A DNA stretch of 64,000 nucleotides, taken from NCBI RefSeq assembly GCF_900109365.1, contig NZ_FNZR01000013.1, positions 1 through 64,000 on the forward strand. Reading direction: 5' to 3'. The position numbers and the translations under genes are program-made. This document shows, in pieces, positions 43,077 to 53,253 of the stretch (positions within the stretch are counted from its first letter, which is position 1; every line of letters starts with the position of its first letter). Under the pieces are notes generated by a model. It was not told the DNA's origin, ran no database searches, and worked only from the letters and a program-made list of their open reading frames with translations. Origin of the DNA: Parapedobacter koreensis. GTDB lineage: Bacteria; Bacteroidota; Bacteroidia; Sphingobacteriales; Sphingobacteriaceae.

Positions 43077-45521
43077 TTAATTTCCGCCTTGCTGGCCACC
43101 ACCACCGGACGCGTCGTCGTTTTTGATGCCACGCCGATTTTTCCGTATCTCATCCTTCAATCGCCCGAAGCGATAGGAGAGGCTCATGTTGAAATAGCGG
43201 TAATAATTCTGAGAAAATGAAGACTGGGTGAAATTAGGTCCCGTCATATCGTTGATATAGCTGCGGAATTTGTTGAATGGATTGGATATGGAGCCCGAAA
43301 GGCTCAGTTTGTCCTTGATTAAATCCTTGGAAGCACTGATCCCGTAGTAAGGAAATGCATTGCTTTGTCCCTGCAACATGATGTAGGGTGAGCTGTAGCT
43401 GAAATTACCATTGATGCGCCATCCGTCTTCAAACAGGTAGCCCAGCCCACCATAGATATAGCCGCGCATGCCTGAATTGCTCGTTTTCTGGCCATCCACC
43501 ACACCTTCCAGCCATACGTAACTCATGTCGCCGCTTACATTGAAATTGAGTTTCTTAGTGATGGGGTAGTTGATGCTGATGTTTGTGCCGAGGGATCTGT
43601 CCTTGCCGATATTCTCAAATGTAAATCGTGAGACACCGGTTTCCGCGTTGTAATTGATGAGCTGCTGGATGGTATTATTGGCAAAGGAATAGTTCAGCCC
43701 CACGTTGATGCTGGCTTTACCGAAGCTGCTGTAGCGCAGGTTAAAGTTGTTATTCAGCACCGGTCTTAGGTCGGGATTCCCGGAATACTCGAAATTGGGG
43801 TTCGAGCGGTTGACAAACGGATTGAGGTTCCATATTCCCGGACGCTGTATCCGTTGCGTGTAGCCCAAGTTTAAGGTCTTGCCTTGTTTGAGTATGTGAT
43901 TGATAGCTATTGAAGGGATGAAATTGAAATAATTTTGGTCGACATTAGCATCGTTGGAAATGAAGTCCGCCTTGACGATGGTCTGCTCGGCACGCATGCC
44001 TGCGCTGAATCCCCATTTCTCTAATTTGTATTGGTATGAATTGTAGGCGCTGAGAATGTATTGGTTGTTTTCATAGGTGTTTGTCTGTGTGGGATCCTCA
44101 ATGAACGAATCACTTGCCTCATCAAAGTTTGCCGAACGGAAGTCGCTATGGTTTAGCCGGAAAATTCCTTTTACGCCACCTTCAATATTTAGTTTACTGA
44201 CCGGGTGCACGTAGTCGAGCTGGATAGTGTGTTCATCTTGCGTGCCATCGTTTGTTTGGTTGTAATCTGGTACTTGGTAGTTGAGCCTATCCGTGATGCG
44301 CATCCGGTTATCTTGCCCGTCTGAGTAGCTGCTGAAGCGGTAGGAAAAGGTAAGGAGCTGTTCTTTATTGCGTTTGAATCCTTTTTGATAGTTGAGTCCG
44401 CCATTATATCCATCCCACCGATTTTTCCCCCTGTTATACATGTTGAACCCCTGTAGAGGTGCACCGTCCAGCGTATTGGTATTGGAAAATTGACTCAAGT
44501 CGTTATCAAACTGGCCCAAGTTGAAGCCGATTTCTCCCGTGATGAGGTTGAGGCTATCAATATCATAGCTGAGTTCCGTGCCGAGGTAGGTAAAGTTGCT
44601 GCGTCCTTCGTTGAAGCCGTTCTGAAGCAAGATATTGGGCTGGCCTACGTGTGTTATCCGTTCATAGTTGCTTTGGGTCTGTGGGCGCTGCGACAAGCTG
44701 CCCCCAAAATAGGCCGATGCACCAAATTTCCCTTGCTTGATGGTGAATGACCCACCTACGCCAGGCCCGCCTGCCGGTGCGCGGTAATTGAGATTAGCCG
44801 AACCGCGGTATCCATTGTCTACATTCCTATTGGTTACGATGTTGATAATCCCTGCCAGGCCTTCGCTTTCATACCTGGCGGGCGGCGTCGTGATGACTTC
44901 TATTTTTTGAATGGACTCCGCAGGCATTGCTTTCAAAACCTCCTTTGGATTGCGTGCGATCATGTCAGACGGTTTGTTGTTGATGAAAATCCGGTAGTTG
45001 GCATTCCCTTGCAGCAGTACATTCTCATCGCCATCTACAGACAGCAGCGGGACTTTGCGCAGTAAATCCAATGCTGTGAGTATCTTGCTTTCCGGATCGG
45101 CCTGCACGTCATACGTCAGCCTATCGATATCTTGTTTGACAATCGGTCGGGTAGCGGTGACAACCACTTCATCGAGGGCTTCCGCACCGGCTGCGAGGGG
45201 GATATCTCCCAGGTCTAACACAGGTGCATTGTTGGTCAATTCAATTGGGAGGTCTTTGGTTTCATAACCTACGGCAACAAAAGTCAGCATATATTTCCCG
45301 GGGGTTAAACCTGTCCATTCGAATTTGCCCATTGCATCCGTTAGGATGGATCGGATTGCCGTACTATCTGTGCGAATATTGATGGTTACATATTCCAAAG
45401 CCTTATTGTCGGCCGAATCCACAACCTTGCCTTTCAAGCCGGAAGATGGTTGCTGGGCCATTGATGTAAAAAAGGTAACGATTAGAAACAAGCTGGTAAC
45501 GGATAGCGATTTACGTGTCAT
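43077..45521 (-). CDS. TonB-dependent receptor-like outer-membrane barrel (OMP_b-brl_3 type)
   Basis: About 814 residues from the ATG at 45521 (MTRKSLSVTSLFLIVTFFTSMAQ signal); a longer frame upstream has no signal. The carboxypeptidase-like domain (LKGKVVDSADNKALEYVTINI) and a plug (LDEVVVTATRPIVKQDIDRLTYDV, then LLRKVPLLSVDGDENVLLQGNANYRIFINNKP) precede the barrel, ending FNMSLSYRFGRLKDEIRKNRRG with a Gly-rich tail. Such proteins, without a TonB-linked SusD partner, are frequent in Bacteroidota; the ligand is unknown. It is divergent from dnaX. Confidence 0.9.
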   Translation of the reverse strand: MTRKSLSVTSLFLIVTFFTSMAQQPSSGLKGKVVDSADNKALEYVTINIRTDSTAIRSILTDAMGKFEWTGLTPGKYMLTFVAVGYETKDLPIELTNNAPVLDLGDIPLAAGAEALDEVVVTATRPIVKQDIDRLTYDVQADPESKILTALDLLRKVPLLSVDGDENVLLQGNANYRIFINNKPSDMIARNPKEVLKAMPAESIQKIEVITTPPARYESEGLAGIINIVTNRNVDNGYRGSANLNYRAPAGGPGVGGSFTIKQGKFGASAYFGGSLSQRPQTQSNYERITHVGQPNILLQNGFNEGRSNFTYLGTELSYDIDSLNLITGEIGFNLGQFDNDLSQFSNTNTLDGAPLQGFNMYNRGKNRWDGYNGGLNYQKGFKRNKEQLLTFSYRFSSYSDGQDNRMRITDRLNYQVPDYNQTNDGTQDEHTIQLDYVHPVSKLNIEGGVKGIFRLNHSDFRSANFDEASDSFIEDPTQTNTYENNQYILSAYNSYQYKLEKWGFSAGMRAEQTIVKADFISNDANVDQNYFNFIPSIAINHILKQGKTLNLGYTQRIQRPGIWNLNPFVNRSNPNFEYSGNPDLRPVLNNNFNLRYSSFGKASINVGLNYSFANNTIQQLINYNAETGVSRFTFENIGKDRSLGTNISINYPITKKLNFNVSGDMSYVWLEGVVDGQKTSNSGMRGYIYGGLGYLFEDGWRINGNFSYSSPYIMLQGQSNAFPYYGISASKDLIKDKLSLSGSISNPFNKFRSYINDMTGPNFTQSSFSQNYYRYFNMSLSYRFGRLKDEIRKNRRGIKNDDASGGGGQQGGN

Positions 45522-45703
45522 GGTTGCCGTCTGGTGTAGTATGAATTGTTGTTTTAGTTTATTAAGCAAAGAAAACGGTTTATGCAGTCCATAGATGTTA
45601 ATAAAAGTTAAAAGATAGTTGACCACGTGCTTGTTGCTGATTTTTGTCGACACCATGACGTGAAAGCGCTTGCTTTTCGTCCGAAATCCCTATCTTCGTA
45701 CCG

Positions 45704-47527
45704 ATGGATAATTTTATCGTTTCGGCCCGTAAATACCGCCCAGCCACGTTTGACACGGTAGTTGGTCAGCAGCATATCACCGTTACCCTCAAAAACGCCA
45801 TAAAAAACAATCAACTGGCACAGGCTTTTTTGTTCTGTGGTCCGCGTGGCGTGGGTAAGACTACCTGTGCGCGTATCCTGGCAAAGACCATCAATTGCGG
45901 GCATTTGACGGCTGACGTTGAGGCTTGCGGTGAATGCGATAGCTGCAAGTCGTTCCAAAATGGTAATTCCTTCAGTATACACGAGTTGGATGCGGCTTCA
46001 AACAACTCGGTAGACGATATCCGTAACTTAATTGATCAGGTACGTATACCGCCACAAACGGGAAAATACAAGATATACATCATCGATGAGGTGCACATGT
46101 TGTCACAGGCGGCATTCAACGCTTTCCTAAAGACGCTTGAAGAGCCACCTTCCTATGCCATTTTTATCTTGGCGACCACGGAGAAACATAAAATTCTGCC
46201 CACTATCCTGTCGCGGTGCCAGATTTTTGATTTCAACCGCATTAAGGTTGCCGATATGGCCAATCACCTGGCTTCCATCGCCACAAAAGAAGGTGTATCT
46301 TACGACACTGATGGGCTGCATGTCATTGCCCAGAAAGCGGATGGCGGCTTGCGGGACGCCTTATCCATGTTTGACCAGATTGTCAGCTTCTCCAATAAGC
46401 AGGTGACTTACCAATCGGTCATTGACAACCTGAATATCCTGGATTACGATTACTATTTCAGGCTCACCGATGCCGTCATCAAGGAGGATTCGCCATCGGC
46501 TTTGCTGATACTCGACGAGATATTGTCCCATGGTTTCGACGGCAGCCATTTCATCAGCGGACTGGGTTCACATTTTCGTGATTTGTTGGTCGCGAAGGAA
46601 CCGGCCACACTGAAACTATTGGATACGAGCGATACCATTCGTCAGCGATACCTGCGACAATCCCACGCGATTTCATCGGGCCTGTTGCTTTCGGCACTCA
46701 ATATTGCCAACCAGTGCGAGGTCAATTACCGCACCAGCAAAAACCAACGGCTGCAAGTGGAATTGGCCTTGCTGAAAATGTGCCATATCGCTTCAGCCAT
46801 CCAATTGGCAAAAAACGGAAGCGCGACGATAGTGGCTGAAAAAAAAAAGCCCAGTGAGTCTGTAATACCGGCTAACACGCCGGTGCAGCCCGTTGCTGGG
46901 GCTATTCCTGTGCAAGCTACTGCGGCGGAGGTTCCAGCCGCAATCGTGTCACCCCCTCAATCTTCGGTTTCCAGCCCGCCCTCGCCAATAATCGAACGCT
47001 CGTCGCCGGCCACCGGCCAGCCGTCGCCAACCACGCAAAACAGCCGCTCCTGGGGCAAGGTAAAGCTGAGTAATGCCATCCCCGATTTGAATACCATCTT
47101 TGACGATAAACAAGCCGTGGTGCAGGCCGATGAACCCGAATTGCTGACAGGGGACGAACGCGAGCCATTCAGCCATGATGACTTGCTGAAACACTGGCAT
47201 GCCTTTGCTGACAAGCTGAAAGCAGACAACAAAATTAACCTGTTTACATTGATGACGGCCAATCCACCCCAATTACTGGCCGACTACCAGATAGGGGTGG
47301 TGGTGGAAAATCCCATCCAACAGGATTTATTGAACGCTTCGAAAATCGATATCCTTAATGAGCTCCGCTTCAAATTGCGGAATTTCGCTGTCAATTTAGT
47401 TCCCAAGCAGGTGGCGAATGACGCGGCGCGCAAACCCTATACGGCACAGGAAAAATACCAAGCGATGGCGGCGAAGAACCCGGCGCTTGATACGTTGCGC
47501 AAAGCCTTCAACCTTGGGTTGGAATAG
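45704..47527 (+). CDS. dnaX: DNA polymerase III subunits gamma/tau
   Basis: 607 residues, the clamp-loader ATPase. It has Walker A FCGPRGVGKTTCARILAK, a zinc site (CGHL...CGECDSC), Walker B YIIDEVHMLS, the SRC motif LSRCQIFDF and the arginine-finger region, then a Pro/Ser-rich linker (about residues 385-440) and a C-terminal tau-like domain that contacts the polymerase. No clear slippery A/T run with stop codon for gamma production was noted; A-runs at 46840-46850 are in the linker region and could merit a look. It is the first gene of a plus-strand stretch. Confidence 0.96.
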   Translation: MDNFIVSARKYRPATFDTVVGQQHITVTLKNAIKNNQLAQAFLFCGPRGVGKTTCARILAKTINCGHLTADVEACGECDSCKSFQNGNSFSIHELDAASNNSVDDIRNLIDQVRIPPQTGKYKIYIIDEVHMLSQAAFNAFLKTLEEPPSYAIFILATTEKHKILPTILSRCQIFDFNRIKVADMANHLASIATKEGVSYDTDGLHVIAQKADGGLRDALSMFDQIVSFSNKQVTYQSVIDNLNILDYDYYFRLTDAVIKEDSPSALLILDEILSHGFDGSHFISGLGSHFRDLLVAKEPATLKLLDTSDTIRQRYLRQSHAISSGLLLSALNIANQCEVNYRTSKNQRLQVELALLKMCHIASAIQLAKNGSATIVAEKKKPSESVIPANTPVQPVAGAIPVQATAAEVPAAIVSPPQSSVSSPPSPIIERSSPATGQPSPTTQNSRSWGKVKLSNAIPDLNTIFDDKQAVVQADEPELLTGDEREPFSHDDLLKHWHAFADKLKADNKINLFTLMTANPPQLLADYQIGVVVENPIQQDLLNASKIDILNELRFKLRNFAVNLVPKQVANDAARKPYTAQEKYQAMAAKNPALDTLRKAFNLGLE

Positions 47528-47593
47528 GGACTGTGAGTTGGCGAGTTCTCCAAAACTTTATTAAATTAGTGGCTGCATAATGACTACCTTATC

Positions 47594-50500
47594 ATGTTCT
47601 ACATTGCTGATCTCCATCTGCACTCACACTATTCCCGGGCCACAAGTAAGGATCTCAACTTGGAGACCCTGTATCAATGGGCGCGCATCAAGGGCATTCA
47701 TGTCGTAGGAACGGGTGATTTCACCCATCCGCTGTGGTTCAAGGAACTGAAAGCAAAGTTGGAGCCGGATGGCACGGGGTTATTCCGCTTGAAGCATCCT
47801 CCACAGGGGGACGTCCCCGGGTTTAAGTGCCACGATATCGATGTGCGGTTTTGTCTTACATCGGAGATAAGTTCCATCTATAAATATGGCGATAGGGTAC
47901 GCAAAAATCACAATTGTGTATATGCGCCAGACTTTGATACGGTGGCTCGCCTCAATGCGCGGCTGTCGCAGATTGGAAACCTGGAAGCTGATGGGCGCCC
48001 CATCTTAGGATTGTCCGCTCGCGACCTGCTGGAAATCGTGCTTGAAACCCACGAGCATGCACACTTGATTCCGGCGCACATCTGGACACCGTGGTTTTCC
48101 ATGTTTGGCTCCAAGTCGGGTTATGACAGTGTGCAGGAATGCTTTCGCGACTTATCCAGCCATATCTTTGCACTGGAAACAGGGTTATCTTCCGACCCGG
48201 AGATGATTGGCGGCTAAGTATGCTCGATAGTTATACGTTGGTATCCAATTCTGATGCTCATTCTCCCCAAAAGCTTGGAAGGGAGGCCAACCTTTTCGAG
48301 ACCGAACGGAGCTATTATGCGCTGTTTGATGCGCTGAAGACGAAGCAGGGTTTTTTGGGTACTTATGAGTTTTTCCCAGAAGAGGGTAAGTACCATATGG
48401 ATGGCCACCGCAAGTGTGACGTCTGCTTGGAGCCGGAGGAAAGCAGGCGGCATGGCAACCGCTGCCCGAAATGTGGGCAGCCGCTCACGATAGGTGTATT
48501 GCATCGGGTCACAGAGCTTGCAGACCGCCAGCAGCCGCAGCGGCCGGCCGGTGCGGCAGATTTCCACTACATCATTCCCCTGCCCGAGATCCTTGCTGAA
48601 GTGCGAAAAGCGTCGTCCACAAGTAAGGCTGTCAGTCAGGCTTTCCAGCAGGCCATTTCTTCGTTCGGCAATGAGTTTACCCTGCTTAATGAAACCCCTA
48701 TAGAAGATATTGAGAAGCGCGTTGGGGTCGTATTGGCTGAAGCCATCAGAAGGATGCGTTCCCATCAGGTAAGTCCCCAAGGCGGTTATGATGGGGAATA
48801 TGGTACCATCCGGATTTTCAATGATGGGGAGATTGCACGCCTGACCGGACAGATGAATTTTTTCGGCCTGACGGCCGAACACCGTCCCGCTAAGCGCAAA
48901 AGTAAGGACGCGGTGCTGGATGGGCCTCGGCCCGTCCAGCCACCGGTCGGAAGACCGGCAGCAGCGGTCCTCAATCCGGAGCAACTGATCGCCTGCGAGA
49001 CGCCAGGGACTGTACTGGTGACAGCAGGCCCCGGCACAGGCAAAACACGTACACTCATCCACTGGATTGCGCGTTGCATCCGCAAATGCCATGCCCAGCC
49101 CCATGAAGTGATGGCTGTAACCTTTACCAATAAAGCTGCCGATGAGGTGAAGGCACGTTTGACGGCTGAACTGGGCGAACGTGCAAACGATGTGGTATTG
49201 GGAACGTTTCACGCCCTTTGTTTCGGCATCCTGCAGGCCTATGATGAACACCTTGCCCATGTGTATGATGCGGAAAGCCGCTGCATCATTTTGGGCATGC
49301 TCTTCTCGGAGACGGATGAAAAAGCGCTGAAAAAATTAGCAGCCCAATTAGGCGATTATTTTGAGACCAACAACACAGGTAGCACCGATGAAATCCAGCG
49401 TATGGCCGTTGAATACCGGCAATTCACTGCACAGCAGGGAGGCGTCGATGTAGCCGATATTATCGGATCGGTGATCCGGTTGTGGAAGGTTTACCCCGAA
49501 CGCTTGGAAAGCTACCGGAAGCGCATCCAATATGTGGCCATCGACGAACTGCAAGACATCAGCCCTGTGCAGTATGCATTTTTAGCCTTGTTGGCCCAGG
49601 GCAAGCAAGTGTTTGCCATCGGAGACCCTAACCAGAGTATCTATGGTTTCCGTGGAGCAGACGTGGGGCTATTCTTCCGTTTCGGTGAGGATTTCCGGGC
49701 TACTGAAGTGGCCCTGGGATACAATTATCGGGCGACCGATACATTGGTCAGGGCAGCCGGTCAGGTCATCCGCTACAATGTCGTACGTAAGGATGCCGAT
49801 TTGGTGACCTACCGGCCTGCAGGGGAGCGTATCCGTGTATGTACGACTGCAGACGCACAGGCGGAAGCTTTGTTTGTCATCAATGAAATCGAATAGCTAG
49901 TGGGTGGGTTCAGCAACCTCACCAACAATACCACGCGCCATCCCGATGGTGGGTATGGATTTTCGGATATTGCCGTGCTGTTCCGTACACGTGCCATTGG
50001 CAAATCCCTGTTGGCTGCATTCCGAAAGGCGGGTATACCTGTGCACTTCGGTGACGCTACGCCTTTTCTGGCCGCTTATCCGTTCCACCTCGTCGCCGAC
50101 GTCATCAAGCTGTACTTCAACCCGGGAGATGTGATAGCGCTGGATAGCGTGCTTACCCATGGATTCGGCATGGACAGACAAAAAAAGCGGGCCTTCCTTG
50201 AGCGCTATCCTGAAGGTGAACGTTTTGCCGGGCTCTTTGGCCCTACGGCTGCGGAGGTCTTTGCCGGGCAGGGTGCTGCGGGCGCCGTCAGGTTTGTTTT
50301 TGAGCGGCTGATTCCCGATGCGTTGTTGGATGAAGTGGGGTTGTTTCAGAAAGAAATAATGATCAGCCTGGTAGAAGAACACGGATCGGACATCCGGCAG
50401 TTGCTACATAAACTTTCGGTAGATACTTATACCGATGTGGCTCGGTTTAAATCGGATGCGGTAAATCTACTGACATTCCATGCGGCCAAAGGACTCGAAT

Positions 50501-50766
50501 TTCCTGTTGTCTTTATCGTGGGGGCTGAGGAGGGTGTCATACCCCTGATCAGTAGTAATGCAGACATCGAAGAAGAGCGAAGGTTGTTTTATGTGGCATT
50601 GACACGGGCAAAAGATAAGCTGTTGATAACGCATGCGGCCCGTAGGCAACTGGTTGACAAGACAGTGGATAGAGGGGGCTCACGGTTTGTGGGCGAAATT
50701 CCAGTGGCTTTGCGGGAAAAGGTACACATCAAACAACCGAAGGCCGCGCAGATGCGACTGTTTTAA
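47594..50766 (+). pseudogene. Endonuclease Q-UvrD/Rep helicase fusion, broken by a frameshift and an amber stop
   Basis: Full-length homology would span about 1057 codons. Part 1 (47594-48217) is a PHP-type nuclease domain (FYIADLHLHSHYSRATSKDL; GTGDFTHP; HIWTPWFSMFG), as in endonuclease Q, which nicks deaminated bases. The frame stops at TAA 48215, just after ETGLSSDPEM; the next frame continues exactly with WRLSMLDSYTLVSNSDAHSP, so a single base is missing near 48206-48209 (the expected Asn-Trp). Part 2 carries a Cys4 zinc site (CDVCLE...CPKCGQ), Walker A AGPGTGKTRT, FTNKAADEV, AIDELQDISP and GDPNQSIYGFRGAD. An in-frame TAG at 49894-49896 then interrupts it, and the frame goes on to FHAAKGLEFPVVFIVGAEEG and ERRLFYVALTRAKDKL to 50766. 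The rest is well conserved, so inactivation is recent, or the sequence has errors. Confidence 0.85.
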
Positions 50767-52509
50767 CTAACGCCGCTCGCCGATTTGCTGCCGCCACATG
50801 GCGTAGTACAACCCTTTTGCGGCCACCAATTCGTCATGGGTACCGGTCTCGGCAATCCTGCCCTTTTCCAATACGATGATGCGATCAGCATGCATGATGG
50901 TGGACAGCCGGTGTGCAATCAGCACGGTGATCTGCTGGCGTTCGCCCGATATGGCTCGTACGGTCTCCGTGATGACCTCTTCGGTGAGGGAGTCCAATGC
51001 GCTGGTTGCCTCATCGAAAATCAGCAGGCGTGGATTCCGTATCAATGCCCGGGCAATGGAAATGCGTTGTTTTTCGCCCCCGGATAATTTCAAACCACTT
51101 TCCCCGAGCAGGGTATGGATGCCCTTTTCGCTGCGCGCCAGCAAGGGCGTGCAACTGGCCTTGTGCAGCGCAGCAATAATTTCATCATCAGTGGCATCGG
51201 GCTTTACAAACAGCAGATTATCCTTGATGGTACCCGCGAAGAGTTGCGTATCTTGCGTCACAAAGCCAATCTGGCGGCGCATCTCATTCAGCCGTATTTT
51301 TTCGGCGGGCGTGTCATTGAACCAGATACTGCCCGATACGGGCCGGTACAATCCCACCAGGAGTTTCACCAAGGTCGATTTCCCCGATCCTGATGGGCCG
51401 ACAAATGCGATCGTCTCACCCGTTTTTACGGCAAAGGAGATGCCATCGATGGCGTTTTGCGAAGCTGTTTTGTGGCGGAAGACGACATTATCGAATACAA
51501 CCTCCTCTACGGGGCCTATAGGTATAGGATTTTCAGGGCGCCGTTCAATGGGTTTCTGCATCAGGTTGTCGAATAACTGGATGGAGGCTTCTGCTTCGCG
51601 ATACTGCACGATGATGTTGCCGATATCCTGCAAAGGCATGAAAATGGCCGTAGAGATAAATTGCATGGCAATCAGTTCACCGGGTGTGAGCACCTCGCGG
51701 AAAATAAGCCACAGCAAGGTGAATAAGATGGATTGCCGCAGGAGGTTGAGCGTGGAGCCCTGAAGAAAGGAGAGGAACCGTACACGCCGCGTTTTGGTCA
51801 TTTCCAAATCGTATATGGTCTGCGTATGTTCCCGCATGCGCCGGATTTCGGGAAAAGTAAGCCCCAAACTTTTGACCAGCTCGATATTCCGGAGCGACTC
51901 GGTGATGATGCCTGACATCCGGGTGGTTTCGCGGTTGATGCTACGCTGGGTCGTCTTGATTTTGCGGCTCAGCATGCCCGTGATGGTACCAATGACCACG
52001 AAGCCGATCACGAAAATCGGGATTAATGCCCAATGTTTGGTAATGGCATACCAAATGAGGAAACCAAAGCCCACCAAGGAAGAAAACAGGATGTTGATGG
52101 CCGATCCGATGAAACGTTCCGTATCGGTACGCACTTTTTGCAAGATGGCCAGTGTTTCACCACTGCGCTGCTCCTCAAACTCCTGAAACGACAGGCGCAA
52201 GGTCTGCCGTAGCCCGTCATTGAAAATCTGCATACCGAAGCGCTGTACGGCAAGGCGCATCACGTATTCCTGAAACGAGCGGCTCAAGCGCGCAAGTAGC
52301 GCGATAACAATGGCCACGAATAGCCAGAATAATACACCTTGTACCAATTCTTCTGCGCTTCGGCCGCCCATATTATTGGCATAGTCATCAATGATTTTTC
52401 CGAAAATGAGGGGATCTATCATGGATAATAGTTGGGCGACCGCAGCAAGGAACAGCGCCACGTAAATGTATTTACGCTGCGGCTTGAGGTATTTCCACAG
52501 GATTTTCAC
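50767..52509 (-). CDS. ABC transporter, fused permease and ATPase
   Basis: 580 residues. An N-terminal six-helix exporter membrane domain (residues about 15-300) is joined to an ATPase with Walker A FVGPSGSGKSTLVKLLVG, signature LSGGEKQRISIARAL, Walker B LLIFDEATSALD and the H-loop LIAHRLSTIMHAD. This is the MsbA/LmrA-like half-transporter, probably a homodimer exporting lipids or drugs. It overlaps the upstream LOG gene by 4 bp (ATGA), suggesting co-translation, and its stop abuts that of the pseudogene. Confidence 0.93.
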   Translation of the reverse strand: MKILWKYLKPQRKYIYVALFLAAVAQLLSMIDPLIFGKIIDDYANNMGGRSAEELVQGVLFWLFVAIVIALLARLSRSFQEYVMRLAVQRFGMQIFNDGLRQTLRLSFQEFEEQRSGETLAILQKVRTDTERFIGSAINILFSSLVGFGFLIWYAITKHWALIPIFVIGFVVIGTITGMLSRKIKTTQRSINRETTRMSGIITESLRNIELVKSLGLTFPEIRRMREHTQTIYDLEMTKTRRVRFLSFLQGSTLNLLRQSILFTLLWLIFREVLTPGELIAMQFISTAIFMPLQDIGNIIVQYREAEASIQLFDNLMQKPIERRPENPIPIGPVEEVVFDNVVFRHKTASQNAIDGISFAVKTGETIAFVGPSGSGKSTLVKLLVGLYRPVSGSIWFNDTPAEKIRLNEMRRQIGFVTQDTQLFAGTIKDNLLFVKPDATDDEIIAALHKASCTPLLARSEKGIHTLLGESGLKLSGGEKQRISIARALIRNPRLLIFDEATSALDSLTEEVITETVRAISGERQQITVLIAHRLSTIMHADRIIVLEKGRIAETGTHDELVAAKGLYYAMWRQQIGERR

Positions 52510-53249
52510 GCCCTTTTTAGCTTGCGTTCACCCAATAACCAGGCTGCTTTTCTCGGTGGTTCCAATTTGATGCTGGGCGATCCTTCGGCATGTTTGCGGA
52601 TATGGGATACGACCTCTTCCACCGAATCCGTAAAGAGCAGGAGATCCATGTCTTCGGGACTGATGGTTTCTTCCTCCATCATGCGTTGCACATGGGCGAT
52701 GATTTCCTTATGGAACCCGACGCCCATGACCACAATCGGAAACCGCTGGATCTTGCCGGTTTGGATAAGCGTCAGGGTTTCAAAAAACTCATCCAGCGTA
52801 CCAAAACCACCGGGCAACACCACGAAGGCGAAGGAATATTTGCGCAGGAGTTCTTTGCGCACAAAGAAATATTCCATGGTCACAAACCGGTCGAGGTAAG
52901 GGTTATGTTTTTGCTCGTGGGGCAGCAAGATATTACAGCCCACGGAAAGCGCACCGACATCCTTGGCCCCACGGTTTGCCGCTTCCATGATGCCGGGACC
53001 GCCACCGGTCATGATGGCGAAACCCAGCTTGCCGACCTCAGCCGATACGTTACGGGCGAGCTCATAATAGGGATGGTCTTCTTTAAAACGGGCCGAGCCA
53101 AATACGGTGACACAAGGCCCGATGAAATGCAGCTCCCTAAATCCCTTGAGAAACTGCATGACCACCCCACCAACGTATTTGAGCTCTTTCCAGCGGGCAC
53201 GTGCGCCCTCCATGAATTTCTTTTCTTCCCTAAAAAACGCATTGCTCAT
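52506..53249 (-). CDS. LOG-family protein (TIGR00730-like nucleotide-monophosphate phosphoribohydrolase)
   Basis: 247 residues. The Rossmann-like core has GPCVTVFGSARFKEDHPYY, FAIMTGGGPGIMEAANRGAKD and the family motif LPGGFGTLDEFFETLTLIQTGK, which cleaves AMP-like substrates in LOG proteins such as cytokinin-activating enzymes. It overlaps the ABC transporter by 4 bp, with the nuclease gene 4 bp before it, so the three genes form a tight minus-strand operon. Confidence 0.9.
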   Translation of the reverse strand: MSNAFFREEKKFMEGARARWKELKYVGGVVMQFLKGFRELHFIGPCVTVFGSARFKEDHPYYELARNVSAEVGKLGFAIMTGGGPGIMEAANRGAKDVGALSVGCNILLPHEQKHNPYLDRFVTMEYFFVRKELLRKYSFAFVVLPGGFGTLDEFFETLTLIQTGKIQRFPIVVMGVGFHKEIIAHVQRMMEEETISPEDMDLLLFTDSVEEVVSHIRKHAEGSPSIKLEPPRKAAWLLGERKLKRA

Positions 53250-53253
53250 GGTG

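Noticed and set aside
48200-48220. Programmed frameshifting in the endonuclease Q-helicase gene
   Set aside because: No slippery run precedes the site, and a second lesion (amber at 49894) exists downstream, which points to decay or sequence error.
48214-49260. A 348-codon open frame opposite the broken helicase gene
   Set aside because: It is the shadow of the sense helicase frame, whose Walker A and zinc motifs are clear.
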